Source: Pseudoalteromonas sp. NC201 (GTDB lineage: Bacteria; Pseudomonadota; Gammaproteobacteria; Enterobacterales; Alteromonadaceae). Taken from it: 64,000 nt of DNA. The stretch covers positions 748,097 to 812,096 of the forward strand of contig NZ_CP022522.1 of the NCBI RefSeq assembly GCF_002850255.1. The letters are read 5' to 3'. The stretch's first letter is position 1, and every line of letters begins with the position of its first letter. Positions 46,167 through 54,685 of this stretch are shown piece by piece. A program made the position numbers and the translations under genes. The notes under the pieces were generated by a model. That model did no database searches and was not told where the DNA came from. It saw only the letters and a program-made list of their open reading frames with translations.

Positions 46167-48962
46167 ATGTCGGAATTGTTTGTTCAAGCAGCGCTAAATA
46201 CGCTTGCTCAAGAGCGTTACCAAATGATTTATGGTGATGCGCCGATGGAGCCCAAACTGGCACGGTTACTGGCGTTGAGTGATTTTGCCGAGCGTACACT
46301 TGCACGATTTCCTGAGTGGGGAGCTTGGTTGCTCGATGATACGCAGATGCAAATGCGCGACTGTCCTGATGTGTTTGACTTTTCCGCGCCATTGGTTGAA
46401 GAAAAACAAGCTTGGCAGCAGCTGCGTCACTATCGCTTAAAGTATTGGCTTAAAGTGATGTGGCTGGATTTGGTTGCAGGCAATGAGATTGATGACAGTA
46501 TTCGCTATGTTTCACAGCTGTCCGATACCTTGATTTCAAATGCGTACCGATGGGCGTACTTAAGCGTAGAAGCGCAATCAGGCTCACCAAAAGATGAGGC
46601 TGGTAACTCGATACCTATGACGGTATTAGGCATGGGAAAGCTTGGTGGTAAGGAGCTGAATTTTTCCTCTGATATCGATTTGATCTTTGCCTATCCGAGA
46701 AGTGTCGACACATCCGGTGGCCGGCGTAGTATTGAGGCGCAAGTTTTTTACACTAGAGTGGCACAAAAACTTATTTCAGCGCTTAATCAAGTTACCATTG
46801 ATGGCCAAGTATTCAGAGTCGATATGCGTTTAAGACCATTTGGGGATAGTGGTCCTTTGGTAATGAGCTATGCCGCGATGGAAGATTATTACCAAGATCA
46901 AGGTCGAGAATGGGAGCGCTATGCGATGTTAAAGGCGCGGCCAATTGGTGAGCCGTCGCCGTATTGGCAAGAGTTTTACGACCTAATTCGGCCGTTCGTC
47001 TATCGCCGTTATATCGACTTTTCTGTGATAGATTCACTGCGAAAGATGAAAAACATGATTGCCCAAGAGGTGAGACGCAAAGGCTTAACGAATAACATAA
47101 AGCTGGGCGCTGGTGGCATTCGAGAAGTAGAGTTTATTGTGCAGGCTTTGCAACTGATACGCGGCGGTCGCGAAACGCCATTACAAACCCCTTCATTGTT
47201 ACAGGCATTAGAAGAGCTTGAAACGCTTGATATTGTCCCTGTCGAGGTCAAAAACCGTCTGCATGAGAACTATTTAGTGCTGCGTAAAGTTGAGCAATAT
47301 CTACAAGCATTTGACGACAAACAAACGCAAACTTTACCCGACAACAACTTAGATTGTCTGCGCCTGAGCCACTTATTGCAATGTAACGATTACGCCGAAG
47401 TCGAGCAAATGCTAAAGGTTGTGACGCAGCATATCCGGGCTGAGTTTAGCCAAGTCATTGGTGAACCGCCTGAAGAAGAATTAGATGAAGACGATAGCGC
47501 GGTTTACGCGTGGCAAACGGGAGAAATTGCTCAGCTAGGCCAGTGCCGAGCTGCACCGTGTTTTGAGACTTGGCAAACTGACTTGATGGAGTTTAAACAA
47601 GGGCTAAGTAAAAAGCAGGCGGGCACTCGTGGTCGCGATATTCTCGATAAGTTAATGCCAGCCTTGCTACGAGAGCTTAGTAAACAAAACATGGAGCCGG
47701 CACTTGCTCGCGTGCTCAGTGTGATCAATCAAGTAGCGTCTCGTACTGCATATTTGGAGCTACTTTACGAAAATCACGGTGCGTTGACTCAACTTATCAA
47801 GCTTTGTTGTCATAGCGCGTGGATTGCTGAGCATATTGCGAAATACCCGATCCTCCTTGATGAGCTTATCGACCCACAAACTCTCTACAAACCTTTGCCA
47901 TTAACGGCCTATAAAAACGAGATCCAGCAAGCATTTTTACGTATAGATGAGCAAGATGTTGAGCTACAGATGGAAGCGCTGCGACAATTTAAACAAACGC
48001 ATCAGCTAAAAGTCGCGGCTGCAGACGCCACTGGCGTGTTGGATATTATGAAGGTGAGCGATCATCTAACCGCGCTTGCTGAGGCGATTATTGCAAAGGC
48101 CGTCGATATTGCCTGGGGGCATATGGTGGCGCGTTTTGGTGCGCCTGAAGGTGCAACAATAGAAGAAAAAGGCTTTGCTGTAATAGCGTATGGCAAGGCG
48201 GGGGGATACGAGCTCGGTTACAACTCAGATCTAGACTTAGTGTTTGTACATAATCGTGACGGCGAAAGTCAAACTCAGGGTGATAAAGCTATCTCTTCAA
48301 GACAGTTTTATATGAAGCTGGCACAGCGTTTAATGCATTTGTTCAATACCAAAACGCTCTCTGGCATGCTTTACGAATTAGATACTCGACTTCGCCCTGA
48401 AGGAAACTCGGGCTTACTCGCTATCAATCTAGAAAGCTTTTACCAATACCAGTTAGAGCAAGCTTGGACATGGGAGCATCAGGCGCTAGTGAGAGCTCGT
48501 ATGGTGTTAGGTGAGTCGAAAATGGCCGCACGATTTGAGGAAATACGTCATGCAATACTAATGCAGCAGCGAGACGTGCCTAAATTAGCGGAAGATGTTC
48601 GCAATATGCGTGAAAAAATGCGAGCCCACCTTAACCAAGATAGTGACAGTCACTTTGACTTAAAGCAGGGAATTGGCGGCATGACGGATATTGAATTTAT
48701 CAGTCAGTACATTGTGTTGCGATATAGCAGTCAGTATCCAGCACTTTGTACTTATCCAGATAATATACGTATTTTAGAACAAGCGGGTGAAGTTGAAGTG
48801 ATTGATAGTGATGAAATGAAGCACTTAATCTCTGCATATTGTTTGTTTAGAGATCAATATCATTTTAATAGCTTAAACCAATTAGGTAGGGTTGTTGGGC
48901 GTGAAGCGTTTGATCAACACGCACAACAAGTCACTCAAGTTTGGCAGCGGGTACTTGCTTAA
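46167..48962 (+). CDS. glnE: Bifunctional glutamine synthetase adenylyltransferase/adenylyl-removing enzyme
   Basis: A 931-residue regulator of glutamine synthetase with two nucleotidyltransferase domains. The N-terminal deadenylylase domain contains GMGKLGGKELNFSSDIDLIF, and the C-terminal adenylylase domain contains AYGKAGGYELGYNSDLDLVF. Both keep the two aspartates. A linker that receives PII signals lies between. The ATG at 46167 has TGGAG upstream; a GTG at 46155 is less likely. Its stop overlaps the convergent gene by 4 bp. Confidence 0.96.
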   Translation: MSELFVQAALNTLAQERYQMIYGDAPMEPKLARLLALSDFAERTLARFPEWGAWLLDDTQMQMRDCPDVFDFSAPLVEEKQAWQQLRHYRLKYWLKVMWLDLVAGNEIDDSIRYVSQLSDTLISNAYRWAYLSVEAQSGSPKDEAGNSIPMTVLGMGKLGGKELNFSSDIDLIFAYPRSVDTSGGRRSIEAQVFYTRVAQKLISALNQVTIDGQVFRVDMRLRPFGDSGPLVMSYAAMEDYYQDQGREWERYAMLKARPIGEPSPYWQEFYDLIRPFVYRRYIDFSVIDSLRKMKNMIAQEVRRKGLTNNIKLGAGGIREVEFIVQALQLIRGGRETPLQTPSLLQALEELETLDIVPVEVKNRLHENYLVLRKVEQYLQAFDDKQTQTLPDNNLDCLRLSHLLQCNDYAEVEQMLKVVTQHIRAEFSQVIGEPPEEELDEDDSAVYAWQTGEIAQLGQCRAAPCFETWQTDLMEFKQGLSKKQAGTRGRDILDKLMPALLRELSKQNMEPALARVLSVINQVASRTAYLELLYENHGALTQLIKLCCHSAWIAEHIAKYPILLDELIDPQTLYKPLPLTAYKNEIQQAFLRIDEQDVELQMEALRQFKQTHQLKVAAADATGVLDIMKVSDHLTALAEAIIAKAVDIAWGHMVARFGAPEGATIEEKGFAVIAYGKAGGYELGYNSDLDLVFVHNRDGESQTQGDKAISSRQFYMKLAQRLMHLFNTKTLSGMLYELDTRLRPEGNSGLLAINLESFYQYQLEQAWTWEHQALVRARMVLGESKMAARFEEIRHAILMQQRDVPKLAEDVRNMREKMRAHLNQDSDSHFDLKQGIGGMTDIEFISQYIVLRYSSQYPALCTYPDNIRILEQAGEVEVIDSDEMKHLISAYCLFRDQYHFNSLNQLGRVVGREAFDQHAQQVTQVWQRVLA

Positions 48963-49567
48963 CCCGCTAGCTTACGGCAGTTTTCACGTACATAGATTGG
49001 TGGGTTTTCTGTGATAACCGCAGCACGCTCTCGCGGGCAGAAAAATGTGTAGACTTGAAATTCAAAGTCGTCGTTTATCGCCGTTCCAACCTGATAGAGT
49101 GCAGAAACAAAGTCAGTATCGAGACGGAAGTTATACTTCACCACATAGTCACGCTCTAGATACCAAAACAGTTCCACACCTTCTTCTTTGGCTTGCTTTG
49201 TAAGTACATCTTTTAAAGTATCGCCTGTGTCAAAGCGTCTTGGTTGTTTTTCACCGGTCCATTTAGGGTTAGATGGTTTAACTGCGAGCGCTCTTTGTGC
49301 TAGCGCATCGTCAAGAGGGTAGGTGGGCTTTCCGAGTGTGATAACATACTTTTCACGATCGGTATCACGATTGCTCATGCTATTTCGAAAGCTTTCGTAA
49401 AATTGCGACAGGCCTTGCGCTGCAACATTGGTGGTTTCCCTAAAGTTCATATCTTTAGAGGCACCAAAAAGAAAATAGTAGGCAGCCCAAATGAGTAACA
49501 CACCTAGTGATAGGTGTTTAGTCCAAAACCAGATTGACGATAATTTATTTTTTTTCTTCTTAGCCAT
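48959..49567 (-). CDS. TcpQ/PilL-type C-terminal domain protein, membrane-anchored
   Basis: A 202-residue protein with a lysine-rich start (MAKKKKNK), one membrane helix (about 16-36) and a C-terminal region resembling the TcpQ/PilL domain: GDTLKDVLTKQAKEEGVELF followed by YVVKYNFRLDTDF. That domain occurs in periplasmic proteins of pilus and secretion systems and binds peptide partners. No other pilus gene is adjacent, so its role is open. The gene follows the LpxL gene and ends inside the glnE stop. Confidence 0.65.
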   Translation of the reverse strand: MAKKKKNKLSSIWFWTKHLSLGVLLIWAAYYFLFGASKDMNFRETTNVAAQGLSQFYESFRNSMSNRDTDREKYVITLGKPTYPLDDALAQRALAVKPSNPKWTGEKQPRRFDTGDTLKDVLTKQAKEEGVELFWYLERDYVVKYNFRLDTDFVSALYQVGTAINDDFEFQVYTFFCPRERAAVITENPPIYVRENCRKLAG

Positions 49568-49593
49568 TTCAAACTACTCCAAGACTCTAGGCC

Positions 49594-50517
49594 CTAATAA
49601 AACGAAGGTGCCTTTTCATCAGGTCGCGTTTTAAAGCGACGATGCACCCACATATATTGATCCGGCGCACAATTGATTGCTTGCTCCATTCTCTCGTTGA
49701 CGCGAGTAACATCTGCAAGATCATTGCCACTTGGGAATGCTTCTAAAATAGGTTGTATGTCTAAATGATACATCCCTTTTGCGTCTCTCGTACAGTGTAA
49801 GCTTAAAGTCTCAGCCTTTTTGCTTGAAGAAAATAATAAAGTACCAGTTGTTGTTGCTGCATCAGGAACCGCAAAGAAAGGGGCAAACTCACAGCGCTTG
49901 CGGCCATAATCTTGATCTGGCAAGTAATAACACACGCGTTTGCTTGAGAGTGTTTTCAATAAGCCTTTGACGTCTCGCTTAGTGACTAAATACTCATTTG
50001 AGCGTAGTCGCCCACGGGTCATAAAAAACTCCATAAGTGGATTATTGTGTGGGCGATAAAAGCCAACACCTTGCACTTTAGTGCCTAGCACTCGGCTTGC
50101 CATCTCAAGATGCAACATATGGGGAACCAGCATAAGTACCCCTTTTCCTTGCTTTTGCACGGCTTCAATATGCTCTAATCCGTTAATAGAGCCCACCACT
50201 TGATTGATGCGCCACTCTGGCCACCACCATGCCATCCCCGTTTCAAGAGTTGCTATGCCGGTATTTTCCATATTTTTTAGTAGCATAGCTTTGTGTTCTG
50301 CTTCACTTAGCTGTGGAAAGCAAAGTTTCAAATTGACATCAGCAATATGACGGCGGCGTTTCATATATTTATGAACTAGACGTCCAAGGCCTCTACCCAG
50401 TGTAAATTGAACACCTTGTGGGAGCCATGAGATCAAATACAGGGCGAAAACACCAAGCCAAGTCAGCCAAAATTTAGGTGCTAAGAATGACCATCTGAAA
50501 GGTGAGTGAGTAACCAA
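49594..50517 (-). CDS. lpxL: Lipid A late acyltransferase, LpxL family
   Basis: A 307-residue inner-membrane enzyme that adds a secondary acyl chain to Kdo-lipid IVA. A membrane helix lies at about 13-35. The catalytic H-x4-E is in PHMLHLEMA. YRPHNNPLMEFF and CYYLPDQDYG are family motifs. LpxL, LpxM and LpxP are hard to separate by eye. LpxL (lauroyl type) is the most likely name. Confidence 0.85.
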   Translation of the reverse strand: MVTHSPFRWSFLAPKFWLTWLGVFALYLISWLPQGVQFTLGRGLGRLVHKYMKRRRHIADVNLKLCFPQLSEAEHKAMLLKNMENTGIATLETGMAWWWPEWRINQVVGSINGLEHIEAVQKQGKGVLMLVPHMLHLEMASRVLGTKVQGVGFYRPHNNPLMEFFMTRGRLRSNEYLVTKRDVKGLLKTLSSKRVCYYLPDQDYGRKRCEFAPFFAVPDAATTTGTLLFSSSKKAETLSLHCTRDAKGMYHLDIQPILEAFPSGNDLADVTRVNERMEQAINCAPDQYMWVHRRFKTRPDEKAPSFY

Positions 50518-50574
50518 AGTAATATACCTGAGACTTAATTGAAGAGGCTAGTTTATCTATATTGCTGTAAAAAT

Positions 50575-50602
50575 ACAAAAAGCCAGCATAGCTGGCCTTT
50601 TC
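50575..50602 (-). terminator. Terminator after tolC
   Basis: On the minus strand AAGGCCAGC-TAT-GCTGGCTTTTTG forms a 6-7 bp stem followed by T-rich sequence, directly after the tolC stop. Confidence 0.8.
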
Positions 50603-50622
50603 AGAGGTGATAATCGAAGTAC

Positions 50623-51969
50623 TTAGCCTTCAATCAAACCTTGGTTAATTGCTTCAAGATCGGTACGAGATAGTGTACCTGCTGCTTGTTTTAAGCGTAG
50701 CGATGATAGTACGTAGCGATAACGGATATCAGCTAAGTTACGTTTCGCGTTATACAGGTTTTGCGTGCTTACGAGTACGTCAACGATGGTACGAGTACCT
50801 ACATCAAAACCCGCTTCAGTTGCTTGTAATGCACTTTCTGCTGAAACAACCGCTTGCTCTAGCGCACGGTAAGTTGCAACGTCTGAAACCACTTGGTTAT
50901 AAGACGTGATCACTGAGCGTGTCATGTTACGCATTGCCGCTTCCATATCTTCGCTGCTAGCAACAAAGTTTGCGCGAGCTTGATCTGTTGCTGCAACTGT
51001 ACGGCCACCTGTGTAAATTGGTACGTCTAACGTTAAGCCTACCGAAGTTCTGTCGCTACGTGGTGCATGTTGTCTACCTGCACTGTCAGCTAAAGAATCA
51101 GAGTAAGTAGCGTTTAAGTTTAGTGTTGGGTAATGCCCAGATTGAGCTAAATCAATTTGATCTTTTGCGATGTCTACCGCAGATTTTGCAACTTGAAGGT
51201 CTAAATTCTTCGCTTTTGCAATTTCGATAAAATCGTTCGTATTCTGCGTAGGCTTAACTGTTGAGAACTTTTCAGTGTTTAACTTATCTAGCTTAGCGTG
51301 GTACTTACCAGTAATCGTACGTAATGTTTCACGTGCTGTTTCAACTGCATTACTTGCTATGATTTCGTCTGCAACTGCACGGTCAAATTGTGCTCTTGCT
51401 TCATGCACGTCTGTAATTGCTGTCAAACCTACTTCGTAGCGCTGTTTTGTCTGCTCTAGTTGACGTTCAATAGCGCGCTTCTCGGCTTGTACAAACTCTA
51501 GGCTATCTAACGCACTTAGCACATTAAAGTAACCTTCAGCGATACGGACAATCAAAGTTTGCTTTTGCTGCTCATATTGAGTCGATGCTTGCATTGCACG
51601 TTTTTCTGCAATTGAAAGACCCTGCCAAGATGCCATATCAAAAATGGTTTGGCTTAGAGAGATTGAACGCTGAAAGGTGTCAGTGTCAGACTCAAACATG
51701 GTGTAGCCTGTCGAGTCATTTTGCTGGCTCGATGGACCTTCAGAGTTAACGTCTGTATAACTCATTTGAAAGCCAAGCTGAGGTAGCAATACGCCTAATG
51801 CTTGGTCTTGTGCATATTTTTGCGCATCAGCCTGCGCTTTAGCCTTTAATACGGTAGGATCGTTAGCCGTTGCAATGTCGTATACTTGCAGTAGGTCTTC
51901 CGCGTGGGACAGGCTGCTTGAAAGTGCGCACGACAACCCAACAACTAATGATAGTAGAGTTTTTTTCAT
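50623..51969 (-). CDS. tolC: Outer-membrane efflux channel TolC
   Basis: A 448-residue protein with a signal peptide (MKKTLLSLVVGLSCALSSSL ending before EDLLQVY). Two OEP domains form the trimeric beta-barrel and alpha-tunnel used by drug pumps and type I secretion. LLQVYDIATANDPTVLKAKA and IYTGGRTVAATDQARANF are typical. It is divergent from nudF, the arrangement known in E. coli (tolC opposite nudF-yqiB-cpdA-yqiA-parE), which supports orthology. Confidence 0.94.
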   Translation of the reverse strand: MKKTLLSLVVGLSCALSSSLSHAEDLLQVYDIATANDPTVLKAKAQADAQKYAQDQALGVLLPQLGFQMSYTDVNSEGPSSQQNDSTGYTMFESDTDTFQRSISLSQTIFDMASWQGLSIAEKRAMQASTQYEQQKQTLIVRIAEGYFNVLSALDSLEFVQAEKRAIERQLEQTKQRYEVGLTAITDVHEARAQFDRAVADEIIASNAVETARETLRTITGKYHAKLDKLNTEKFSTVKPTQNTNDFIEIAKAKNLDLQVAKSAVDIAKDQIDLAQSGHYPTLNLNATYSDSLADSAGRQHAPRSDRTSVGLTLDVPIYTGGRTVAATDQARANFVASSEDMEAAMRNMTRSVITSYNQVVSDVATYRALEQAVVSAESALQATEAGFDVGTRTIVDVLVSTQNLYNAKRNLADIRYRYVLSSLRLKQAAGTLSRTDLEAINQGLIEG

Positions 51970-52216
51970 TTTTCGCTCAGTCCTTAGACAATTTTTATAC
52001 TGTCAGCATGTTACCCTGTTTTTGCGGCCCAATTAAAGACCAAATGCGTAAAACATCGCCAACAAGTGTAACAGAATATATTAATACCACTTGGGTATTG
52101 TAAAGTGGAAAAAGTTAAAGGTAAACGACTTCGTTTACTTATTCAGGTATGACCCTACTATAAGGGCGATTGGTTAGCTTTTAAACCGTTGCTATTAAAA
52201 AATACAGGATTATTTT

Positions 52217-52819
52217 ATGAAACCTTTGAGTCAGTTCAACAAAGTCGACGTCAATGTTTCTTCAATAGAAACAATCTTCAATGGTTTTTTTACCATTCAC
52301 AAGTACCAATTTACCCATGCCTTATTTAATGGCGGTGTATCAGAGTTGATAACTCGCGAGATATTAGAGCGTGGTCATGCGGTTGCAATATTGCCGTATG
52401 ATCCTGTTACAGACAGTGTGTTGCTTATTGAGCAAATTCGCATTGGAGCGTTGGCTTCAAGACACTCTCCTTGGCTTTTGGAATGCATTGCAGGGATGGC
52501 AGAAGGGAGCGAAGACTATGAGAGTGTTGCAAGAAAAGAAGCCAAAGAAGAAGCTGGACTTGAGCTTGATAAGCTCATTTATATGCGCTCTTATTTATCA
52601 AGCCCAGGTGGTACAACAGAGCGACTATATTTGTATCTAGCGCTTGCTGATTTATCTAAAGCGAGTGGGGTTTATGGACTGGCTGAAGAAGGTGAAGATA
52701 TTAAAGTGCATGTGATGCCACTTGATGAAGCCCTTGCACGTCTTGATAATGAGGAAATCGATAACGCTGCCACTGTTATTAGTCTACAATGGTTGGCATT
52801 AAATAAAGCGCGGATATAG
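52217..52819 (+). CDS. nudF: ADP-ribose pyrophosphatase NudF
   Basis: A 200-residue Nudix hydrolase that splits ADP-ribose into AMP and ribose 5-phosphate. The Nudix box is complete in spacing (G-x5-E-x7-KE-A-K-EE-A-G-L). The usual Arg of the REUxEE core is Lys here (VARKEAKEEAGLEL). The following SPGGTTERLYLYLA is typical of NudF. It starts the operon opposite tolC. Confidence 0.93.
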   Translation: MKPLSQFNKVDVNVSSIETIFNGFFTIHKYQFTHALFNGGVSELITREILERGHAVAILPYDPVTDSVLLIEQIRIGALASRHSPWLLECIAGMAEGSEDYESVARKEAKEEAGLELDKLIYMRSYLSSPGGTTERLYLYLALADLSKASGVYGLAEEGEDIKVHVMPLDEALARLDNEEIDNAATVISLQWLALNKARI

Positions 52820-52841
52820 AAGCAGTTTAGGAGTCGTATTT

Positions 52842-53297
52842 TTGTCACAAGTGCTGAGCTCAAAGCAGTATATTCAATCTCTGCCCCGTTACATCACGCT
52901 GTGCGAACGTAATTATTTACGGGCGCTAAAATTGCTACCTGAAGAAGTGGTCGGTGAGAGTCGAGTGATTGACTTAGCCTCTGCGCGATACAGTTTGAGC
53001 GTAGCTGGAGTCAGTAAATACACAACGGACATTCACATCGAGCAGATGGCGACAGTAAGCGCCCATTTGCCACACTTTTCGTTGTCTGTGCGCCTCTACC
53101 ATGATGCTAAAGTGGCTGAAGTAATTCACCGTGATTATCATCGTCGAATAAAGCCATCCTATGGTTACCCAAATCCTGATATGCACCAAAAAGATGAAAA
53201 GTATCAAATAAATGCGTTTTTAGCTGATTGGCTTATGGTGTGTTTAGAAAAAGGCCGCGTGCATTTAAACTGGGATGTAAACAATGGCTTGGTTTGA
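52842..53297 (+). CDS. yqiB: DUF1249 family protein (YqiB-like)
   Basis: A 151-residue soluble protein of unknown function, conserved between nudF and cpdA in enterobacteria. The histidine and tyrosine rich core SVRLYHDAKVAEVIHRDYH and the segment QKDEKYQINAFLADWL mark DUF1249. The start is a TTG at 52842 with AGGAG upstream. It overlaps cpdA by 14 bp. Confidence 0.9.
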   Translation: MSQVLSSKQYIQSLPRYITLCERNYLRALKLLPEEVVGESRVIDLASARYSLSVAGVSKYTTDIHIEQMATVSAHLPHFSLSVRLYHDAKVAEVIHRDYHRRIKPSYGYPNPDMHQKDEKYQINAFLADWLMVCLEKGRVHLNWDVNNGLV

Positions 53298-54060
53298 TCT
53301 CGAGCTGCAATTCGATAAAGCGCAAATTCGTATTGGTCATTTTACGGATTGCCATTTGTTTGCCACGCCCTCTGGGGAATATTTTGCGGTAAATACCGCC
53401 GCTAACCTTGAACGCACTTTCGCCGCGATGGCAAAAGAGCATTTCGATTGTGTGGTGTTTGGCGGTGATTTAACACAAGATCACAGTGCGGCTTCTTATC
53501 ATGAGTTTGCTCGTATAGTGAGGGAGAGTGAGTTGCAATGTCCGGTGCTTTGGGTGCCGGGTAACCACGACGAGCTAGCTTTACTCGAAGAAATAAGTGC
53601 TGGGCAAATCGTCCGTCATAAATGCATCACAGGTCCGTTTGGGCAGGTGTTACTGTTAAACTCAAAGGGTGAAACACCCGCCGGATGGTGTGCTAAGTCA
53701 CATTTAGGTGCGCTCAAAGACAAGCTTAACAATAGTATCAACAACAATACGATTGCTTTTGCTCACCACCATCCTAGGCCGATAGATGGCTATTTAGATA
53801 AACATATGCTCGAAAATGGTCCTGCACTGTTAAACCTGTTGGTGGATTCAGAGCAAGTCTTAGGGCTATTTCATGGTCATGTGCATAATGAATATCAACA
53901 ACAATTTCGCACTTTACCTATCTACGCTACGCCTGCAACATCAATCCAATTTGATAAGCACACAAAGGACTGGTATCAGTCTGATTTGGGTCCCGCTTAT
54001 CGTGTCATCGTATTTAGTAAAAGCGCTATAACAACAGAGGTAAAATGGCTCGGAAAGTAG
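53284..54060 (+). CDS. cpdA: 3',5'-cyclic AMP phosphodiesterase CpdA
   Basis: A 258-residue metallophosphoesterase that lowers cAMP and so dampens Crp activity. The metal-binding motifs are all present: FTDCHLF, GGDLTQD, VPGNHDE, FAHHHP and GHVHNEY. It overlaps both neighbours (14 bp with the DUF1249 gene, 16 bp with yqiA), so the whole set is translationally linked. Confidence 0.94.
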   Translation: MAWFDLELQFDKAQIRIGHFTDCHLFATPSGEYFAVNTAANLERTFAAMAKEHFDCVVFGGDLTQDHSAASYHEFARIVRESELQCPVLWVPGNHDELALLEEISAGQIVRHKCITGPFGQVLLLNSKGETPAGWCAKSHLGALKDKLNNSINNNTIAFAHHHPRPIDGYLDKHMLENGPALLNLLVDSEQVLGLFHGHVHNEYQQQFRTLPIYATPATSIQFDKHTKDWYQSDLGPAYRVIVFSKSAITTEVKWLGK

Positions 54061-54608
54061 TTTATATTCACGGCTTTAATAGCTCTGAGCTATCCTATAA
54101 AGCGACGGCGTTTGGTGAATATATGATGGATAAAAAAACGCCATACCTTGTCCCAAGACTACATTATGACCCGAGAGTCGCATTGGCACAGTTGGATAGC
54201 GTCATTGATTCTGATACTGTGTTATTAGGTAGCTCGTTAGGCGGCTATTACGCCACCTACTTTTCGCAACATCTTGGCTGTAAAGCGGTGGTGATAAACC
54301 CTGCAGTTAGGCCTTTTTCATTATTAAATGACTACCTTGGACCACAATACAATCCTTATCAGGACTGTCATTATGAGCTGCAGTATGAACATATTGATGC
54401 GTTAAAATCCATGTATGTCGAGCAGCTGAGTAATCCAGAAAACTTGCTATTATTGCAACAAACGGGCGACGAGGTGCTGCCTTTTGCAGAGGCGGTGCGT
54501 TATTATAGTCATTGTCGTCAAATTATTGAGTTTGGTGGGGATCATAGCTTTGTTGAATTTCCACGCTATTTTGACACCATCACCAAATTTTTAACTATCA
54601 AAAATTAG
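54045..54608 (+). CDS. yqiA: YqiA-type esterase
   Basis: A 187-residue alpha/beta-hydrolase. The opening is VVYIHGFNSSELSYKATAF. The nucleophile is in GSSLGGYYA, and the catalytic His in GGDHSF. It is the usual neighbour of cpdA and parE, with weak esterase activity reported for relatives. A 77-bp gap precedes parE. Confidence 0.92.
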   Translation: MARKVVYIHGFNSSELSYKATAFGEYMMDKKTPYLVPRLHYDPRVALAQLDSVIDSDTVLLGSSLGGYYATYFSQHLGCKAVVINPAVRPFSLLNDYLGPQYNPYQDCHYELQYEHIDALKSMYVEQLSNPENLLLLQQTGDEVLPFAEAVRYYSHCRQIIEFGGDHSFVEFPRYFDTITKFLTIKN

Positions 54609-54685
54609 AATTTATGCACAAAGCTCTGCTCAAAACTGTATGTTGTGCATATACTAGCGGATAAAAAGATAACTAGAACTAGCCT

